From Pseudomonas sp. R76 (lineage in GTDB: Bacteria; Pseudomonadota; Gammaproteobacteria; Pseudomonadales; Pseudomonadaceae): a stretch of DNA of 64,000 nt. Made by a program: the position numbers and the translations under genes. Where the stretch lies: assembly GCF_009834565.1 (NCBI RefSeq), contig NZ_CP019428.1, forward strand, positions 4,588,001-4,652,000, given 5' to 3'. This document shows, one piece after another, positions 43,957-52,157 of the stretch (the stretch's first letter is position 1; each line of letters begins with the position of its first letter). The notes under the pieces were generated by a model that was not told where the DNA came from, did not search any database, and saw nothing but the letters and a program-made list of their open reading frames with translations.

Positions 43957-45474
43957 TCACGCCAGCGAGACGTCCTTGAGGAACGCCTCCACGCGTGGGT
44001 TGTGGCCGCTGCGCAGGGCCTGGGGCGTGTCATCGCAAACCACGCGGCCCTTCTCCATGAACACGATGCGGTCGGAGACCTTGAAGGCGAAGTTCATCTC
44101 GTGGGTGACGATCACCATGGTGATGCCCTCCCCGGCCAGGGCTTCGATGACCTGCAGTACTTCGTTGACTTTTTCCGGGTCGAGGGCCGAGGTCGGCTCG
44201 TCGAACAACATGATTTGCGGGCGCATCATCAAGGCGCGGGCGATGGCCACGCGTTGTTGCTGGCCGCCGGACAACTGGTGTGGGTACTTCCAGGCGTGGT
44301 CGAGCATGCCAACCTTGTGCAGCAGCGCGTAGGCCTGTTGCTTGAGCGCGTCGGTGCGCCCCAGGCGATGGTATTTCGGCGCCATCAGCAGGTTGTCGAG
44401 CACGCTCAAATGCGGGAACAAGTTGAAGCTCTGGAACACCATGCCGATGTTCAGGCGGTGCTCGGCGTGCTCGACGTACTGGGGTTTCTGCGCGCCGACT
44501 TTGTTGAGATGAATGAACGGATGGCCGTTGATCTTGATCTCGCCGTTGTCCAGTTGCTCAAGGCCGTTGAGCAGGCGAATCAGCGTGGTCTTGCCGGAGC
44601 CGGACGGGCCGATCACCGACACCACCTCACCCGGCTGGATCTGCAAATTGACCGAGCCCAGCACCTCGATATTGTTATAAGCCTTGTGCAACCGCGTGGC
44701 GTCCAGCGCCGAGGCGCCGGTGCTCGCCGGGCGCTGCAACGCCGTGCGCTGTTGCGTGGCCAGGGCCAGCACCGCAGCGTCCGGCACGCGGGACACGTTG
44801 CGCTGGTTGACGTCGAGAAAGCGCTCCAGGCGTTTGAGCAGGAAGTCGAACACGGTGACGATAAACACGTAGAAGAACGCCACCGCCGCCATGGTTTCGA
44901 TCACCAGGAAGTTCTGCGAATACAGGCGCTGGCCGACCATCAAAATCTCGGTCAGCGAAATCACCGACACCAGCGAGGTCAGCTTGACGATGGAGATGTA
45001 TTCGTTGGCCAGCGACGGCAAGGCCACGCGCAACGCCTGGGGGATGACCACACGCCATTGGGTGCCGAAGAACTTCAAGCCCAGCGCCCGCGCCGCTTCG
45101 CCCTGCCCTTTGGGAATCGAGAGCAAACCACCGCGATGAATTTCAGCCACGTAGGCCGTCTCGCAGATCACCAGCGCCAGCAAGCCGGACCAGAACGGGT
45201 CGGCCAACACGGCGGAGGTGCCGGGCAGCGCCTGAGGCAAGTTGTAGATAAAGATCAGCAGCACCAGCAGCGGCAGGCTGCGGAACAACCAGATATAGCC
45301 ACGGGCCGGAACGCTGAGCAGCACGTGCCTGGATTGTTTGGCCAGCGCCAGCAGAAAGCCCAGGGCGATGCTCAGGATCCAGGTCAGGGTGCTGAGCTTG
45401 ATCACCGTCCACGTCGCACGCCAGAACTCGGGGTCGCTGAGCAAACCAAACATGTAGTGCCAGTCGAATGTCAT
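43957..45474 (-). CDS. fused amino-acid ABC permease and ATPase
   Basis: One 505-residue polypeptide carries both transporter parts. Residues about 1-235 form a HisM/GlnP-type permease: several hydrophobic helices and the EAA loop with EAARALGLKFFGTQWRVVIP. After a linker (about 235-260) comes an ABC ATPase with Walker A GPSGSGKT near 288-295, signature LSGGQQQR near 406-413, and Walker B LFDEPTSALDP. In most bacteria these are separate genes; the fused layout forces a one-to-one ratio. The ATG at 45474 begins the permease; an ATG at 45513 adds 13 residues of low quality. It is the first gene of a minus-strand operon, facing the LysR gene. Confidence 0.9.
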   Translation of the reverse strand: MTFDWHYMFGLLSDPEFWRATWTVIKLSTLTWILSIALGFLLALAKQSRHVLLSVPARGYIWLFRSLPLLVLLIFIYNLPQALPGTSAVLADPFWSGLLALVICETAYVAEIHRGGLLSIPKGQGEAARALGLKFFGTQWRVVIPQALRVALPSLANEYISIVKLTSLVSVISLTEILMVGQRLYSQNFLVIETMAAVAFFYVFIVTVFDFLLKRLERFLDVNQRNVSRVPDAAVLALATQQRTALQRPASTGASALDATRLHKAYNNIEVLGSVNLQIQPGEVVSVIGPSGSGKTTLIRLLNGLEQLDNGEIKINGHPFIHLNKVGAQKPQYVEHAEHRLNIGMVFQSFNLFPHLSVLDNLLMAPKYHRLGRTDALKQQAYALLHKVGMLDHAWKYPHQLSGGQQQRVAIARALMMRPQIMLFDEPTSALDPEKVNEVLQVIEALAGEGITMVIVTHEMNFAFKVSDRIVFMEKGRVVCDDTPQALRSGHNPRVEAFLKDVSLA

Positions 45475-45616
45475 CGTCGCGGTGCCTTGCTGAAAAAAGA
45501 AGTTGATCTGCATCGATGGGATGAGAGTCGCGGGGACGGGGGCTTAGGGTCAATTCGTAAAACCCGGCTCACTGGGTAGGTAGAACCTATGCAACCCAAA
45601 AACCCCAAAACTCCAC

Positions 45617-45705
45617 TGTGGGAGCTGGCTTGCCTGCGATTGCGGTGGGTCTGCTGGCCCATCAGGCACAGACAGACCGCTTTCGCAGGCAAGCCAGCTC
45701 CCACA
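45617..45705. repeat. REP-like paired palindrome (GGAGCTGGCTTGCCTGCGA type)
   Basis: Perfect arms TGTGGGAGCTGGCTTGCCTG and CAGGCAAGCCAGCTCCCACA lie between the fused transporter start and the LysR stop. Confidence 0.92.
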
Positions 45706-45798
45706 TTGGATTAGTGTTGTTCATGAGGCCGCAGGGTCAGGCCAAAAGGGTGCACAGCTGATCGAGCGGCGCAGCCCACGCCACCTTTTGGTGCAACC

Positions 45799-46773
45799 TC
45801 AGCTCACCCCACTCAAGACCCGCACCGCATGCGGGTCAAAAAAGCTCGGCGGCGCCATGCCGGGGATGTACTGGTCGGAGACAAACAAGCGGCAACGCTC
45901 GGCAAACGCCGACACCACGCGCGACAACTGGGTGTTGCTCGCCGTGGCATACCCCAGCCGCATCGGCCGGTGCGAGCCGGCCAGGCGCAGGCGGATTACC
46001 CGTTTGCCATCCTGGGACATATTCGATTTGGGCCGCGCATTCGCAAAGGAATAGCCAATGCCATTGCCGACCATTGCGCGCACCGTTTCGAGGTTGGTGG
46101 AGCGCATGATGATGTTCGGCGTGGTGCCCGCCTGCATGAACAGGCTGAGGAAATAGTCGCGGCTCCAAGGCGTGTCGAGCAGCACCACCGGGTAGGCTTC
46201 AAGGTCTTGCATGCTCACCGCCGGCAAGCTCGCCAGCGGGTGATACTCACCGACCATCACATACGGCGGCAGGTGCGCCAGGGGTTGGAAGTCGATGTCG
46301 GGGCTGGTTACCAGGTCGTAGGTCAGGGCGATATCCAGCTCGCCGCTGCGCAGTTTCTCCAGCAATTCCTCATGGTTGCCTTCGGCCTGGGTCAGGCGCA
46401 CACCGGGGAAAGCGCGGCCAAAACCAAACACCAATTCCGGCGTGATCATCGGCGCCAACGACTCCAGGCAACCCACTCGCAGCGGCCCGCGCACCGTGTT
46501 CAACGACTCGGAAGCGATGGTGTAGAGGTTGGTCATCTGCTCCAGAATCAGCTTGGCCTCCTGCATCACCTGGCGCCCCACCGCCGTGAGCGAAATGCCC
46601 TGGGCGTGGTGCCGGATAAACAGCTGAATGCCCAGCTCCGCCTCCATATGGGTGATGGCCGCCGAGATGGATGGCGACGACACATGGATGCGTTCGGCCG
46701 CAGCACTGATGCTGCCCGCCTCTCCCGACGCAACGAAATACTCCAGTTGACGCTGAGTAATACGACTGAGCAT
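45799..46773 (-). CDS. LysR-type regulator
   Basis: This 324-residue LysR-family protein has an N-terminal HTH (RQLEYFVASGEAGSISAAAERIHVSSPSISAAITHMEAEL) and the C-terminal inducer-binding domain with RVGCLESLAPMITPELVFGF and YPVVLLDTPWSRDYFL. It lies between the minus-strand operon start (across a REP-like pair) and the divergent ridA operon start (183 bases), so it probably controls both. The inducer is unknown. Confidence 0.93.
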   Translation of the reverse strand: MLSRITQRQLEYFVASGEAGSISAAAERIHVSSPSISAAITHMEAELGIQLFIRHHAQGISLTAVGRQVMQEAKLILEQMTNLYTIASESLNTVRGPLRVGCLESLAPMITPELVFGFGRAFPGVRLTQAEGNHEELLEKLRSGELDIALTYDLVTSPDIDFQPLAHLPPYVMVGEYHPLASLPAVSMQDLEAYPVVLLDTPWSRDYFLSLFMQAGTTPNIIMRSTNLETVRAMVGNGIGYSFANARPKSNMSQDGKRVIRLRLAGSHRPMRLGYATASNTQLSRVVSAFAERCRLFVSDQYIPGMAPPSFFDPHAVRVLSGVS

Positions 46774-46956
46774 TTCGCCTGCCCCTCAACAATGACTGTA
46801 CCGGGGGTGTTGCAGGGTTCGTGCCGGGTCGCGCGCCAGCCGATGACCTGCACGGGCTTCGGTTTTTCCTAAGCACTACCCCGCGCAAATGCTGGTTTCG
46901 CGCGGTCGGGGCCGATGTGAAGCTTGTTTTATCCCGCTTCCGATGAGTTGCCCGCC

Positions 46957-47379
46957 ATGCCCACCCACACCCGCATCCGCATGTTCAACACCAAGCAGAC
47001 CTACCCCAACCAGGCGCTGGACAACGACCTGTGCCAGGCCGTGCGCGCCGGCAACACCATCTATGTGCGTGGCCAGATCGGCACCGACTTCGACGGCAAC
47101 CTGGTCGGCCTCGGCGACCCACGCGCCCAGGCCGAACAGGCGATGAAAAACGTCAAGCAGCTGCTTGAGGAAGCGGGCTCTGACCTGTCGCACATTGTAA
47201 AAACCACCACCTACCTGATCGACCCGCGCTACCGCGAGCCGGTGTATCAGGAAGTGGGCAAGTGGCTAAAAGGCGTGTTCCCGATCTCCACCGGGCTGGT
47301 GATTTCCGGCCTCGGCCAGCCGGAATGGCTGATGGAAATCGACGTGATCGCCGTTGTGCCGGATGACTGGACCGCATGA
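46957..47379 (+). CDS. RidA/YjgF/Rid-family protein
   Basis: This 140-residue protein has RidA family parts: GNTIYVRGQIGTDFDGNLVG and QAEQAMKNVKQLLEEAGSDLSHIVKTTTYLIDP. RidA proteins hydrolyse reactive enamines and imines made by PLP and flavin enzymes; the catalytic Arg of true RidA would lie near position 105 and here reads DPRYREPVYQEV, so Arg is present. The ATG at 46957 is preceded by weak SD-like bases. The stop overlaps the next gene (ATGA), so the two are coupled. It suggests that the pathway makes an imine. Confidence 0.88.
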   Translation: MPTHTRIRMFNTKQTYPNQALDNDLCQAVRAGNTIYVRGQIGTDFDGNLVGLGDPRAQAEQAMKNVKQLLEEAGSDLSHIVKTTTYLIDPRYREPVYQEVGKWLKGVFPISTGLVISGLGQPEWLMEIDVIAVVPDDWTA

Positions 47380-48356
47380 AGGCGGTGATTGCCCGTGAGC
47401 CGGGCGGGCCTGAGGTGCTGCACGGCGTAGAGCGCCCGGTGCCGACACCCGAAGCCGGCGAAGTGTTGATCCGCGTGGCGGCGGCTGGCGTCAATCGCCC
47501 GGACCTGATGCAACGCAGCGGCGCGCCGATTCCGCCCGGCGTCACCGATGTGCTCGGCCTGGAAGCGGCGGGCATCGTCGTCGCGGTAGGCCGTGGCGTG
47601 GACGAGTTTGCCCCTGGCGACCGCGTGATGGCACTGCTCAGCGGCGGCGGCTACGCCGAGTACTGCGTGGCACAGGCGGCGCATTGCTTGCCGGTGCCGG
47701 TGGCGTTATCCCTTCACGATGCTGCAGGCGTGCCGGAAGCAGCGTTTACCGTGTGGCACAACCTGTTTGAACTGGGCCGCCTGCGCAGCGGCGACAGCGT
47801 GCTGATCCACGGCGCCGCCAGTGGCGTCGGCAGCTTCGCCGTGCAGTGTGCGCATGCCGCTGGAGCGCGGGTGATCGCCACCGCCGGCGGCGCGCAGAAA
47901 GTCGCGATGCTGCACGCCCTTGGCGTGTGGCGCGCGGTGGATAGACACACTGAAGATTTCGCCGAGGTGGTGAACGACTGCACCGAAGGGCGCGGCGTGG
48001 ACGTGGTGCTGGATAACGTCGGCGGCCCTTATGTCGCGCGCAACCTCGCGGCCATGGCGATGGGTGGGCGGCATGTGAGTGTGTCCTTCCTGCAAGGCGC
48101 AAAAATCGAACTGGATTTACAGGTCTTGATGCGCAAAAACCTCAGCCTCACCTCCTCCACCTTGCGCCCCAAAAGCCACGCCGAAAAGGCACGTTTGGCG
48201 GTGTGTATTCGCTCACGGTTTTTACCCTGGCTGGCGTCTGGCCTGGTGCGCCCGCAGATCCACACGCAGTTGCCCCTGCTTCAAGCCGCCGAGGCCCACC
48301 GGCTGCTGGAGGCCAACGCCAACGTCGGCAAAGTCGTGCTGACCGTCGCGCAATAA
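47376..48356 (+). CDS. zinc-free quinone-oxidoreductase-like (PIG3-type) MDR enzyme
   Basis: This 326-residue medium-chain oxidoreductase has the GroES-like N terminus (MKAVIAREPGGPEVL, AAAGVNRPDLMQRSG) and the Rossmann NADPH-binding motif HGAASGVGSFAVQCAHAAGA near residue 145-164. It lacks the structural-zinc cysteines. The layout is that of TP53I3/PIG3-like quinone oxidoreductases. It would reduce an activated carbonyl or quinone with NADPH. It is coupled to ridA by a 4-base overlap and followed 15 bases later by aroQ-like. Confidence 0.9.
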   Translation: MKAVIAREPGGPEVLHGVERPVPTPEAGEVLIRVAAAGVNRPDLMQRSGAPIPPGVTDVLGLEAAGIVVAVGRGVDEFAPGDRVMALLSGGGYAEYCVAQAAHCLPVPVALSLHDAAGVPEAAFTVWHNLFELGRLRSGDSVLIHGAASGVGSFAVQCAHAAGARVIATAGGAQKVAMLHALGVWRAVDRHTEDFAEVVNDCTEGRGVDVVLDNVGGPYVARNLAAMAMGGRHVSVSFLQGAKIELDLQVLMRKNLSLTSSTLRPKSHAEKARLAVCIRSRFLPWLASGLVRPQIHTQLPLLQAAEAHRLLEANANVGKVVLTVAQ

Positions 48357-48371
48357 CCTGGAGCGCAAGCC

Positions 48372-48815
48372 ATGTCCCACCGCGTTTTTTTCCTCAATGG
48401 CCCCAACGCCAACCTTTACGGCCTCGACAAAAACGGCACCTATGGCAGCGAAAGCTTCGCCAGCATCGAAGCACGCTGCCAACGTCACGCCGCCGAGCTG
48501 GGCCTGAGCCTGGACTTTCGCCAGAGCAACCACGAAGGCGTGCTGGTGGACTGGATTCAAGAGGCCCGTTTGAACGCCGACGCTGTCGTGATCAACGCCG
48601 CCGGGCTCACCTACAGCTCAGTGCCGATCCTCGACGCGCTGCTGGCCTTCGACGGCCCGATCATCGAGGCGCACATGAGCAACATCTGGAAGCGCGAGAG
48701 TTTTCGGCATCACTCCTACGTGTCCAAGGCGGCAACGGGAGTTATCGCGGGGCTGGGGGCGCTGGGTTATGAGCTGGCACTCACGGCGGTGGCCACGCTG
48801 TTGAAAACCCAATGA
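48372..48815 (+). CDS. type II 3-dehydroquinate dehydratase (AroQ family)
   Basis: This 147-residue enzyme has all AroQ signatures: FLNGPNANLYG at the N terminus (Asn and Tyr of the active site), DFRQSNHEGVLVDWIQEA, VINAAGLTYSSVPILDAL, and EAHMSN with the catalytic His. Type II enzymes convert 3-dehydroquinate to 3-dehydroshikimate, either in the shikimate pathway or in quinate breakdown. Located after a RidA and an oxidoreductase in a catabolic cluster, a degradative role is plausible. Note YGLDKNGTYGS near the flexible lid (Arg normally lies in the lid; the expected Arg is not evident). Confidence 0.93.
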   Translation: MSHRVFFLNGPNANLYGLDKNGTYGSESFASIEARCQRHAAELGLSLDFRQSNHEGVLVDWIQEARLNADAVVINAAGLTYSSVPILDALLAFDGPIIEAHMSNIWKRESFRHHSYVSKAATGVIAGLGALGYELALTAVATLLKTQ

Positions 48816-48836
48816 GCCGCCTCACCGCAGATCAAC

Positions 48837-48873
48837 GGTGGGAGCTTTCGAGCTTCAGCGAGGCTGCGAAGGG
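48837..48873 (+). repeat. single half of a REP-like palindrome
   Basis: GGTGGGAGCTTTCGAGCTTC and AGCGAGGCTGCGAAGGG match one arm of the subtype at 36050 with one change. No inverted partner is found in the next 200 bases. It marks the boundary between the catabolic cluster and the CDI-linked array. Confidence 0.7.
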
Positions 48874-48930
48874 ATCACCGCGGTGCATCTGCACCCCCCC
48901 AGCACCCGCATCGCAACCTGGCCGACCGAT

Positions 48931-49350
48931 TCAACGTGCGTCTCTTGGATGCCCGCACTTGCTGACTAATGTCGTCGCCATTAATTCCAACGTTCGTGTA
49001 GAGGCCCCAACCCCTTCACTTAAAGCAATCACTATCGGCTGCGGGTCAAAAACATAGCCTGCCAACATAAGCGATTCGATCGACTCAATCGCATGAATAA
49101 CGACCGACTCCTCTTCTGCTTTGAGCAGCTTCAGTAAAATACGCAAGGCTCGATCATCATTCGAATCACTTAAAGATTCGGCACACCGGCCTCGCCACAC
49201 TTCAGACTTCTGTAAAAGTACAGACTCAAGCGCGTACCAGTCTGAACTGTCAAATTGAGAGACGTGAGCGGCGGCAATAGCAATGCCTTCATCTGACCAA
49301 TAGTCTTCAGAGGAAATAGTTGCCAGCAATGTTTCATACCTTTCAAACAT
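48931..49350 (-). CDS. HEAT-repeat-like orphan immunity-type protein
   Basis: This 139-residue all-helical protein has HEAT-like repeats: WRGRCAESLSDSNDDRALR and ILLKLLKAEEESVVIHAIES. Proteins like this are found as immunity genes beside polymorphic toxins. The ATG at 49350 overlaps the end of the upstream gene by 8 bases and has AAGGA at the right place. It is the last gene of the leftward array behind cdiA. No toxin partner remains. Confidence 0.6.
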   Translation of the reverse strand: MFERYETLLATISSEDYWSDEGIAIAAAHVSQFDSSDWYALESVLLQKSEVWRGRCAESLSDSNDDRALRILLKLLKAEEESVVIHAIESIESLMLAGYVFDPQPIVIALSEGVGASTRTLELMATTLVSKCGHPRDAR

Positions 49351-49594
49351 GCATTGTTCCTTGTCTCTTTCTATTGCAACCCGTCTCTACACGACACGTC
49401 GTAAAGCGTGTCTGGAGGTCCCTGGTGTTGTTCAAAATCCCTTCGCGTGGCGAGAACTCAGCAGGGTAGTTAAACAGCTCAGCGCTGCTGATTTTGAACA
49501 AAGCCAGTTCACTGCCCAAGATATACCGCTCAACGACAGCCCAGGTTTCTGGACTTAGCGGTGGATGGACATAACCACAAACGTCGTTTGACAT
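49343..49594 (-). CDS. unknown small protein, 83 residues, possibly truncated
   Basis: The N-terminal part MSNDVCGYVHPPLSPETWAV looks like a folded domain; it ends with a basic tail (CNRKRQGTMHV) that may be out of frame with an ancestral C terminus. The ATG at 49594 has AAAGGTG upstream. It overlaps the HEAT-like gene start. The family was not recognised; context suggests an immunity gene or part of one. Confidence 0.5.
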   Translation of the reverse strand: MSNDVCGYVHPPLSPETWAVVERYILGSELALFKISSAELFNYPAEFSPREGILNNTRDLQTRFTTCRVETGCNRKRQGTMHV

Positions 49595-49655
49595 GATTAC
49601 ACCTTTGTAGGGAACCCTTTAACCCACGGCCAGACACTGAGGTAATGCCCATACA

Positions 49656-49868
49656 CTACGCTCCCCAACCACGCAGCCCCAGCACCATAGTCATCATTCC
49701 CATACAAAAAATTCCAGCGCCAATCGGCCACTTCAAAAACCTTGCCCAATTTTGGGGAAACGAAAATAAAGCACTGAGGCCATCTCTCTTTTTGAACAGG
49801 CCCCGATCACCCCAAATCATGCCCAACACCCCCAGCACCATTACAAACAACCCCATTAACGCCATCAT
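49656..49868 (-). CDS. small two-helix membrane protein, 70 residues
   Basis: Hydrophobic helices at about residues 1-20 (LMGLFVMVLGVLGMIWG) and 48-66 (GAGIFCMGMMTMVLGL) flank a basic loop. The ATG at 49868 has GGAG 8 bases upstream. No family recognised. It may be an immunity protein against a membrane-acting toxin or an unrelated small protein; no partner is visible. Confidence 0.5.
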   Translation of the reverse strand: MMALMGLFVMVLGVLGMIWGDRGLFKKRDGLSALFSFPQNWARFLKWPIGAGIFCMGMMTMVLGLRGWGA

Positions 49869-49884
49869 TGAAAACTCTCCATTG

Positions 49885-50027
49885 TGAAATAGGGGTTAGG
49901 TCAATATTCTCAATCGCATATAAAAAATAAATAGGAGTCAGACCACTCTTATGAGCAAAGCCCAATCAAGCCTGAACCATACCCTTACTTCTTTAACTTA
50001 GAACGGTCGTCTGAACCCGTTCTATTT
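49885..50027. repeat. hairpin element of the GGGTCAGACC family, copy 1 with partial copy
   Basis: A partial copy begins GAAATAGGGGTTAGG at 49885. A fuller copy at 49929-50027 begins AAATAGGAGTCAGACCAC, has the inner ACTCTTATGAGCAAAG and ends GGTCGTCTGAACCCGTTCTA. The arms are imperfect inverted repeats. Other copies lie at 50532, 51536, 52312 and 53536. Confidence 0.7.
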
Positions 50028-50034
50028 CTTTTTG

Positions 50035-50463
50035 TCATTTACAATTAAGCGCTCCCAGCAGATTCCTCTCTAGCGCCTGAGCATATTCGATATATTCAAT
50101 AGCTCGACACTCCGCAGCAATAAGCTCTTTATCTCGCCGCAAAATATTCAACATTTTTTGCGTCAGTAGTAAATTCTTCGCCCAGACTGCCTCCGATAAT
50201 TTTGAGGTTCCTTTTAGTAACTCAGCGTCATCCAGAAATCCCACCAGTACGTCCTTATCCAACTCACGAACCACAACAGGCAATAATTCCGACGTATACA
50301 TATCTTGCCTGACCGATCTGCAAAGGTCGCCGGTATCGAGCTCAGTTATCGGAGTGTCCAGAATCGATCTGTGCCATGACTCCAGCGCAGACTCATCAGG
50401 ATCAGGCTCAAACTCCCACTTAAACCCTTTACTCTCATCTATTTCACGAAATGTCTTTTTCAT
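50035..50463 (-). CDS. CdiI_2-type contact-dependent-inhibition immunity protein
   Basis: This 142-residue acidic protein has the pattern SWHRSILDTPITELDTGDL, then CRSVRQDMYTSELLPVVVRE and LVGFLDDAELL. It matches the CdiI_2-type immunity family found behind CdiA and related toxins. It binds and neutralises a specific CdiA-CT toxin; which one is unknown, since no matching tip is present. It is separated from the next genes by hairpin elements. The ATG at 50463 is the first in frame. Confidence 0.72.
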   Translation of the reverse strand: MKKTFREIDESKGFKWEFEPDPDESALESWHRSILDTPITELDTGDLCRSVRQDMYTSELLPVVVRELDKDVLVGFLDDAELLKGTSKLSEAVWAKNLLLTQKMLNILRRDKELIAAECRAIEYIEYAQALERNLLGALNCK

Positions 50464-50531
50464 ATACCCGCACCATTTAGAGAATCAGAAATACGTTTTA
50501 AAGTATCCCGAGCCGCCTGTCGGGCCGCTTG

Positions 50532-50590
50532 TGAAATAGGGGCAGATCATTATTCTGAATCGAATATAAATGTGGTCTACCCCTTTTTTA
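50532..50590. repeat. hairpin element of the GGGTCAGACC family, copy 2
   Basis: AAATAGGGGCAGATCA and TGTGGTCTACCCC are imperfect inverted arms around a 20-base AT-rich loop; a T-run (TTTTTTA) follows on the plus side, so it may also act as a terminator. Its left half is very like the partial copy at 49885. Confidence 0.65.
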
Positions 50591-50607
50591 TTGCTGTCAC
50601 TAGAAAA

Positions 50608-51042
50608 TCAAAAAAGATCACTCTCATCCATTCTCACAGAGAATCTTAAACGTAAAACATGAACACTTCTCCTAACACCCAGAGGCAAATCATCAATTCT
50701 TCTATTTCGTTGGGGTTTAGCTATCAAGCTGTACCCCCCACTATTACTGACATCGTAACTAAACAAACCTTTTCTAGCCATATCAACAAACGAGCGCAAA
50801 TAGCGCTCACGCTGAACGCTATCACTAAATTCAGGTAGATTTCCCTCGACAATCTCAAACGCAATATCGTCTTCTACAGAAAGAAAATAATCATAAATAT
50901 TTTCATAAATAGATAGTGATCTTCTTACTGCCATCGGCACAAAACATCGCCCCCCCGTCGCGAAATGCGCAAGCTGGCCATCTGGACAAGAAGCAAACCA
51001 ATCCAAATTATAGGTTTCTAAAAACTCTTCATCCATCTCCAT
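50608..51042 (-). CDS. orphan immunity-type protein of unknown family, 144 residues
   Basis: This 144-residue acidic soluble protein begins MEMDEEFLETYNLDWFASCP and continues HFATGGRCFVPMAVRRSLS. I do not recognise its family. The ATG at 51042 has a perfect GGAGG 5 bases upstream; the GTG at 51048 overlaps this site and is excluded. It lies between two hairpin elements in the immunity array, and its GC content is low, like its neighbours. Confidence 0.6.
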   Translation of the reverse strand: MEMDEEFLETYNLDWFASCPDGQLAHFATGGRCFVPMAVRRSLSIYENIYDYFLSVEDDIAFEIVEGNLPEFSDSVQRERYLRSFVDMARKGLFSYDVSNSGGYSLIAKPQRNRRIDDLPLGVRRSVHVLRLRFSVRMDESDLF

Positions 51043-51153
51043 ATCCACCTCCGGATATATTTATCCGATTTTCACTGCGAGGAATAAATTCTTCGGCTCT
51101 TGGATGAATCACGGAAGTAAAATTAATGTAAAACAGCAATCAAATCAATATTT

Positions 51154-51504
51154 TTACATCACGACTGAAAATATCGACTCTCGCGAAACCGCTATATTTA
51201 TAAACCATACACTCACAAACAAAACTGACAAGGGAATGCCCGCCCACAAAAACACTTCACCGAACTCCATTTCGAAACCTGCTGACACGAGGAGCACCGG
51301 CAAAAACGCCATTAAACAACCCATCAACAATATAATAACAAAGGCCTCAATTTCCATGAGCATTGATGAGATCAAACTAATTATCCTCACCCTTAGTATC
51401 CTCGTAAAAAAACATTTGCATAACCGACTCCACCTGGATAATTCACATCGCAGTTCAGCAAGGTGCTTTCTTCCCACAATAGACAAACGGATATTACTGT
51501 TCAT
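51154..51504 (-). CDS. possible small membrane protein in the immunity array
   Basis: The 116-residue frame has two hydrophobic segments, AFVIILLMGCLMAFLPVLL and GIPLSVLFVSVWFINIAV, after a basic N terminus. No ribosome-binding site precedes the ATG at 51504; a shorter form starting near 51370 (ISSMLMEIEAF) has AGGATAA upstream and may be the real gene. A plus-strand frame overlaps it but is not membrane-like and runs against the array direction. Membrane immunity proteins exist for pore-forming toxin tips, but this is speculation. Confidence 0.4.
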   Translation of the reverse strand: MNSNIRLSIVGRKHLAELRCELSRWSRLCKCFFTRILRVRIISLISSMLMEIEAFVIILLMGCLMAFLPVLLVSAGFEMEFGEVFLWAGIPLSVLFVSVWFINIAVSRESIFSVVM

Positions 51505-51535
51505 TGTGAATAACTAGAAAATAAAGAAAAAAACA

Positions 51536-51596
51536 CGGATCAGACCAAAACCCCATCATTACAAACGATAATCGTGGGCTGACCCTATTTTCCTTG
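51536..51596. repeat. hairpin element of the GGGTCAGACC family, copy 3 (diverged)
   Basis: CGGATCAGACCAAAACCCC and GTGGGCTGACCCTATTTTCC are diverged inverted arms around AT-rich sequence. They share the outer GATCAGACC and CTGACCC with other copies. Confidence 0.5.
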
Positions 51597-51697
51597 AAGC
51601 GCCCACGCCGCACAGTTTCTACGCGTCAACGTCGGGGCTCGGAAACGCCTATACAGCCTTATACCCAGCGAAATGGGGGGCGGGAGACGACTATTAA
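51589..51697 (+). pseudogene. possible plus-strand gene fragment
   Basis: A plus-strand frame reads FLEAPTPHSFYASTSGLGNA and then YTALYPAKWGAGDDY before a TAA at 51695. It has the look of a protein C terminus, but no start lies upstream of the hairpin element. It may be a remnant of an unrelated gene; the alternative is chance. It is opposite to the array direction. Confidence 0.25.
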
Positions 51698-51750
51698 AAA
51701 CCAAAAAAATAGAAAACCGTGGCGTCGCCTACTCCCCTGCTAGCGCCACA

Positions 51751-52098
51751 TCATTTCAATCGTAAGTGCGTCGAATAGGGATCTTGCGCAACCGAACATT
51801 TTAAATATTCAGAAAAGCGATTTATCATTCTTCTCAATTCAGCATCAAATTTTAAGGGCAACAAATCTAGGATATCGTCCAACTCGCAGCACTCCATTAT
51901 AAGTTCACACAACGCTGGAGAAAGACCTTTATCGTTCAGGATCCTGACGGTTCTAGGAGTGAACAACAAGCGCTCAGCCTCAGCAAGCGTCATCACCTCA
52001 TTACCCACTGCCGTCAGCAAGCCGATAGCGACAACAGCCAAGAACCGACAGGCTTCTTCAGGCTCATGCAACTCTACCACCAGCGCTGGACTGTGCAT
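51751..52098 (-). CDS. DUF3969-like immunity-type protein
   Basis: This 115-residue helical protein matches the DUF3969 pattern: CRFLAVVAIGLLTAVGNEVM followed by TLAEAERLLFTPRTVRILND and LCELIMECCELDDILDLLP. This family is found in polymorphic-toxin immunity neighbourhoods. The ATG at 52098 has GGGAG upstream. Just upstream on the same strand lies a decayed toxin tip (52211-52311), which may once have been its target. Confidence 0.68.
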   Translation of the reverse strand: MHSPALVVELHEPEEACRFLAVVAIGLLTAVGNEVMTLAEAERLLFTPRTVRILNDKGLSPALCELIMECCELDDILDLLPLKFDAELRRMINRFSEYLKCSVAQDPYSTHLRLK

Positions 52099-52157
52099 CA
52101 ATAGTTACTCCCAATTGTTCTGGCTTTCATATTGAAAAACTTCCCACTTTCACTCTA

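Noticed and set aside
44002-45579. 525-codon plus-strand frame opposite the fused transporter
   Set aside because: Antisense shadow; the minus strand carries complete ABC motifs.
51104-51517. 137-codon plus-strand frame in the immunity array
   Set aside because: Opposite to the array direction, no ribosome-binding site, and the translation is low complexity; the minus-strand membrane-like frame is preferred, though weakly.
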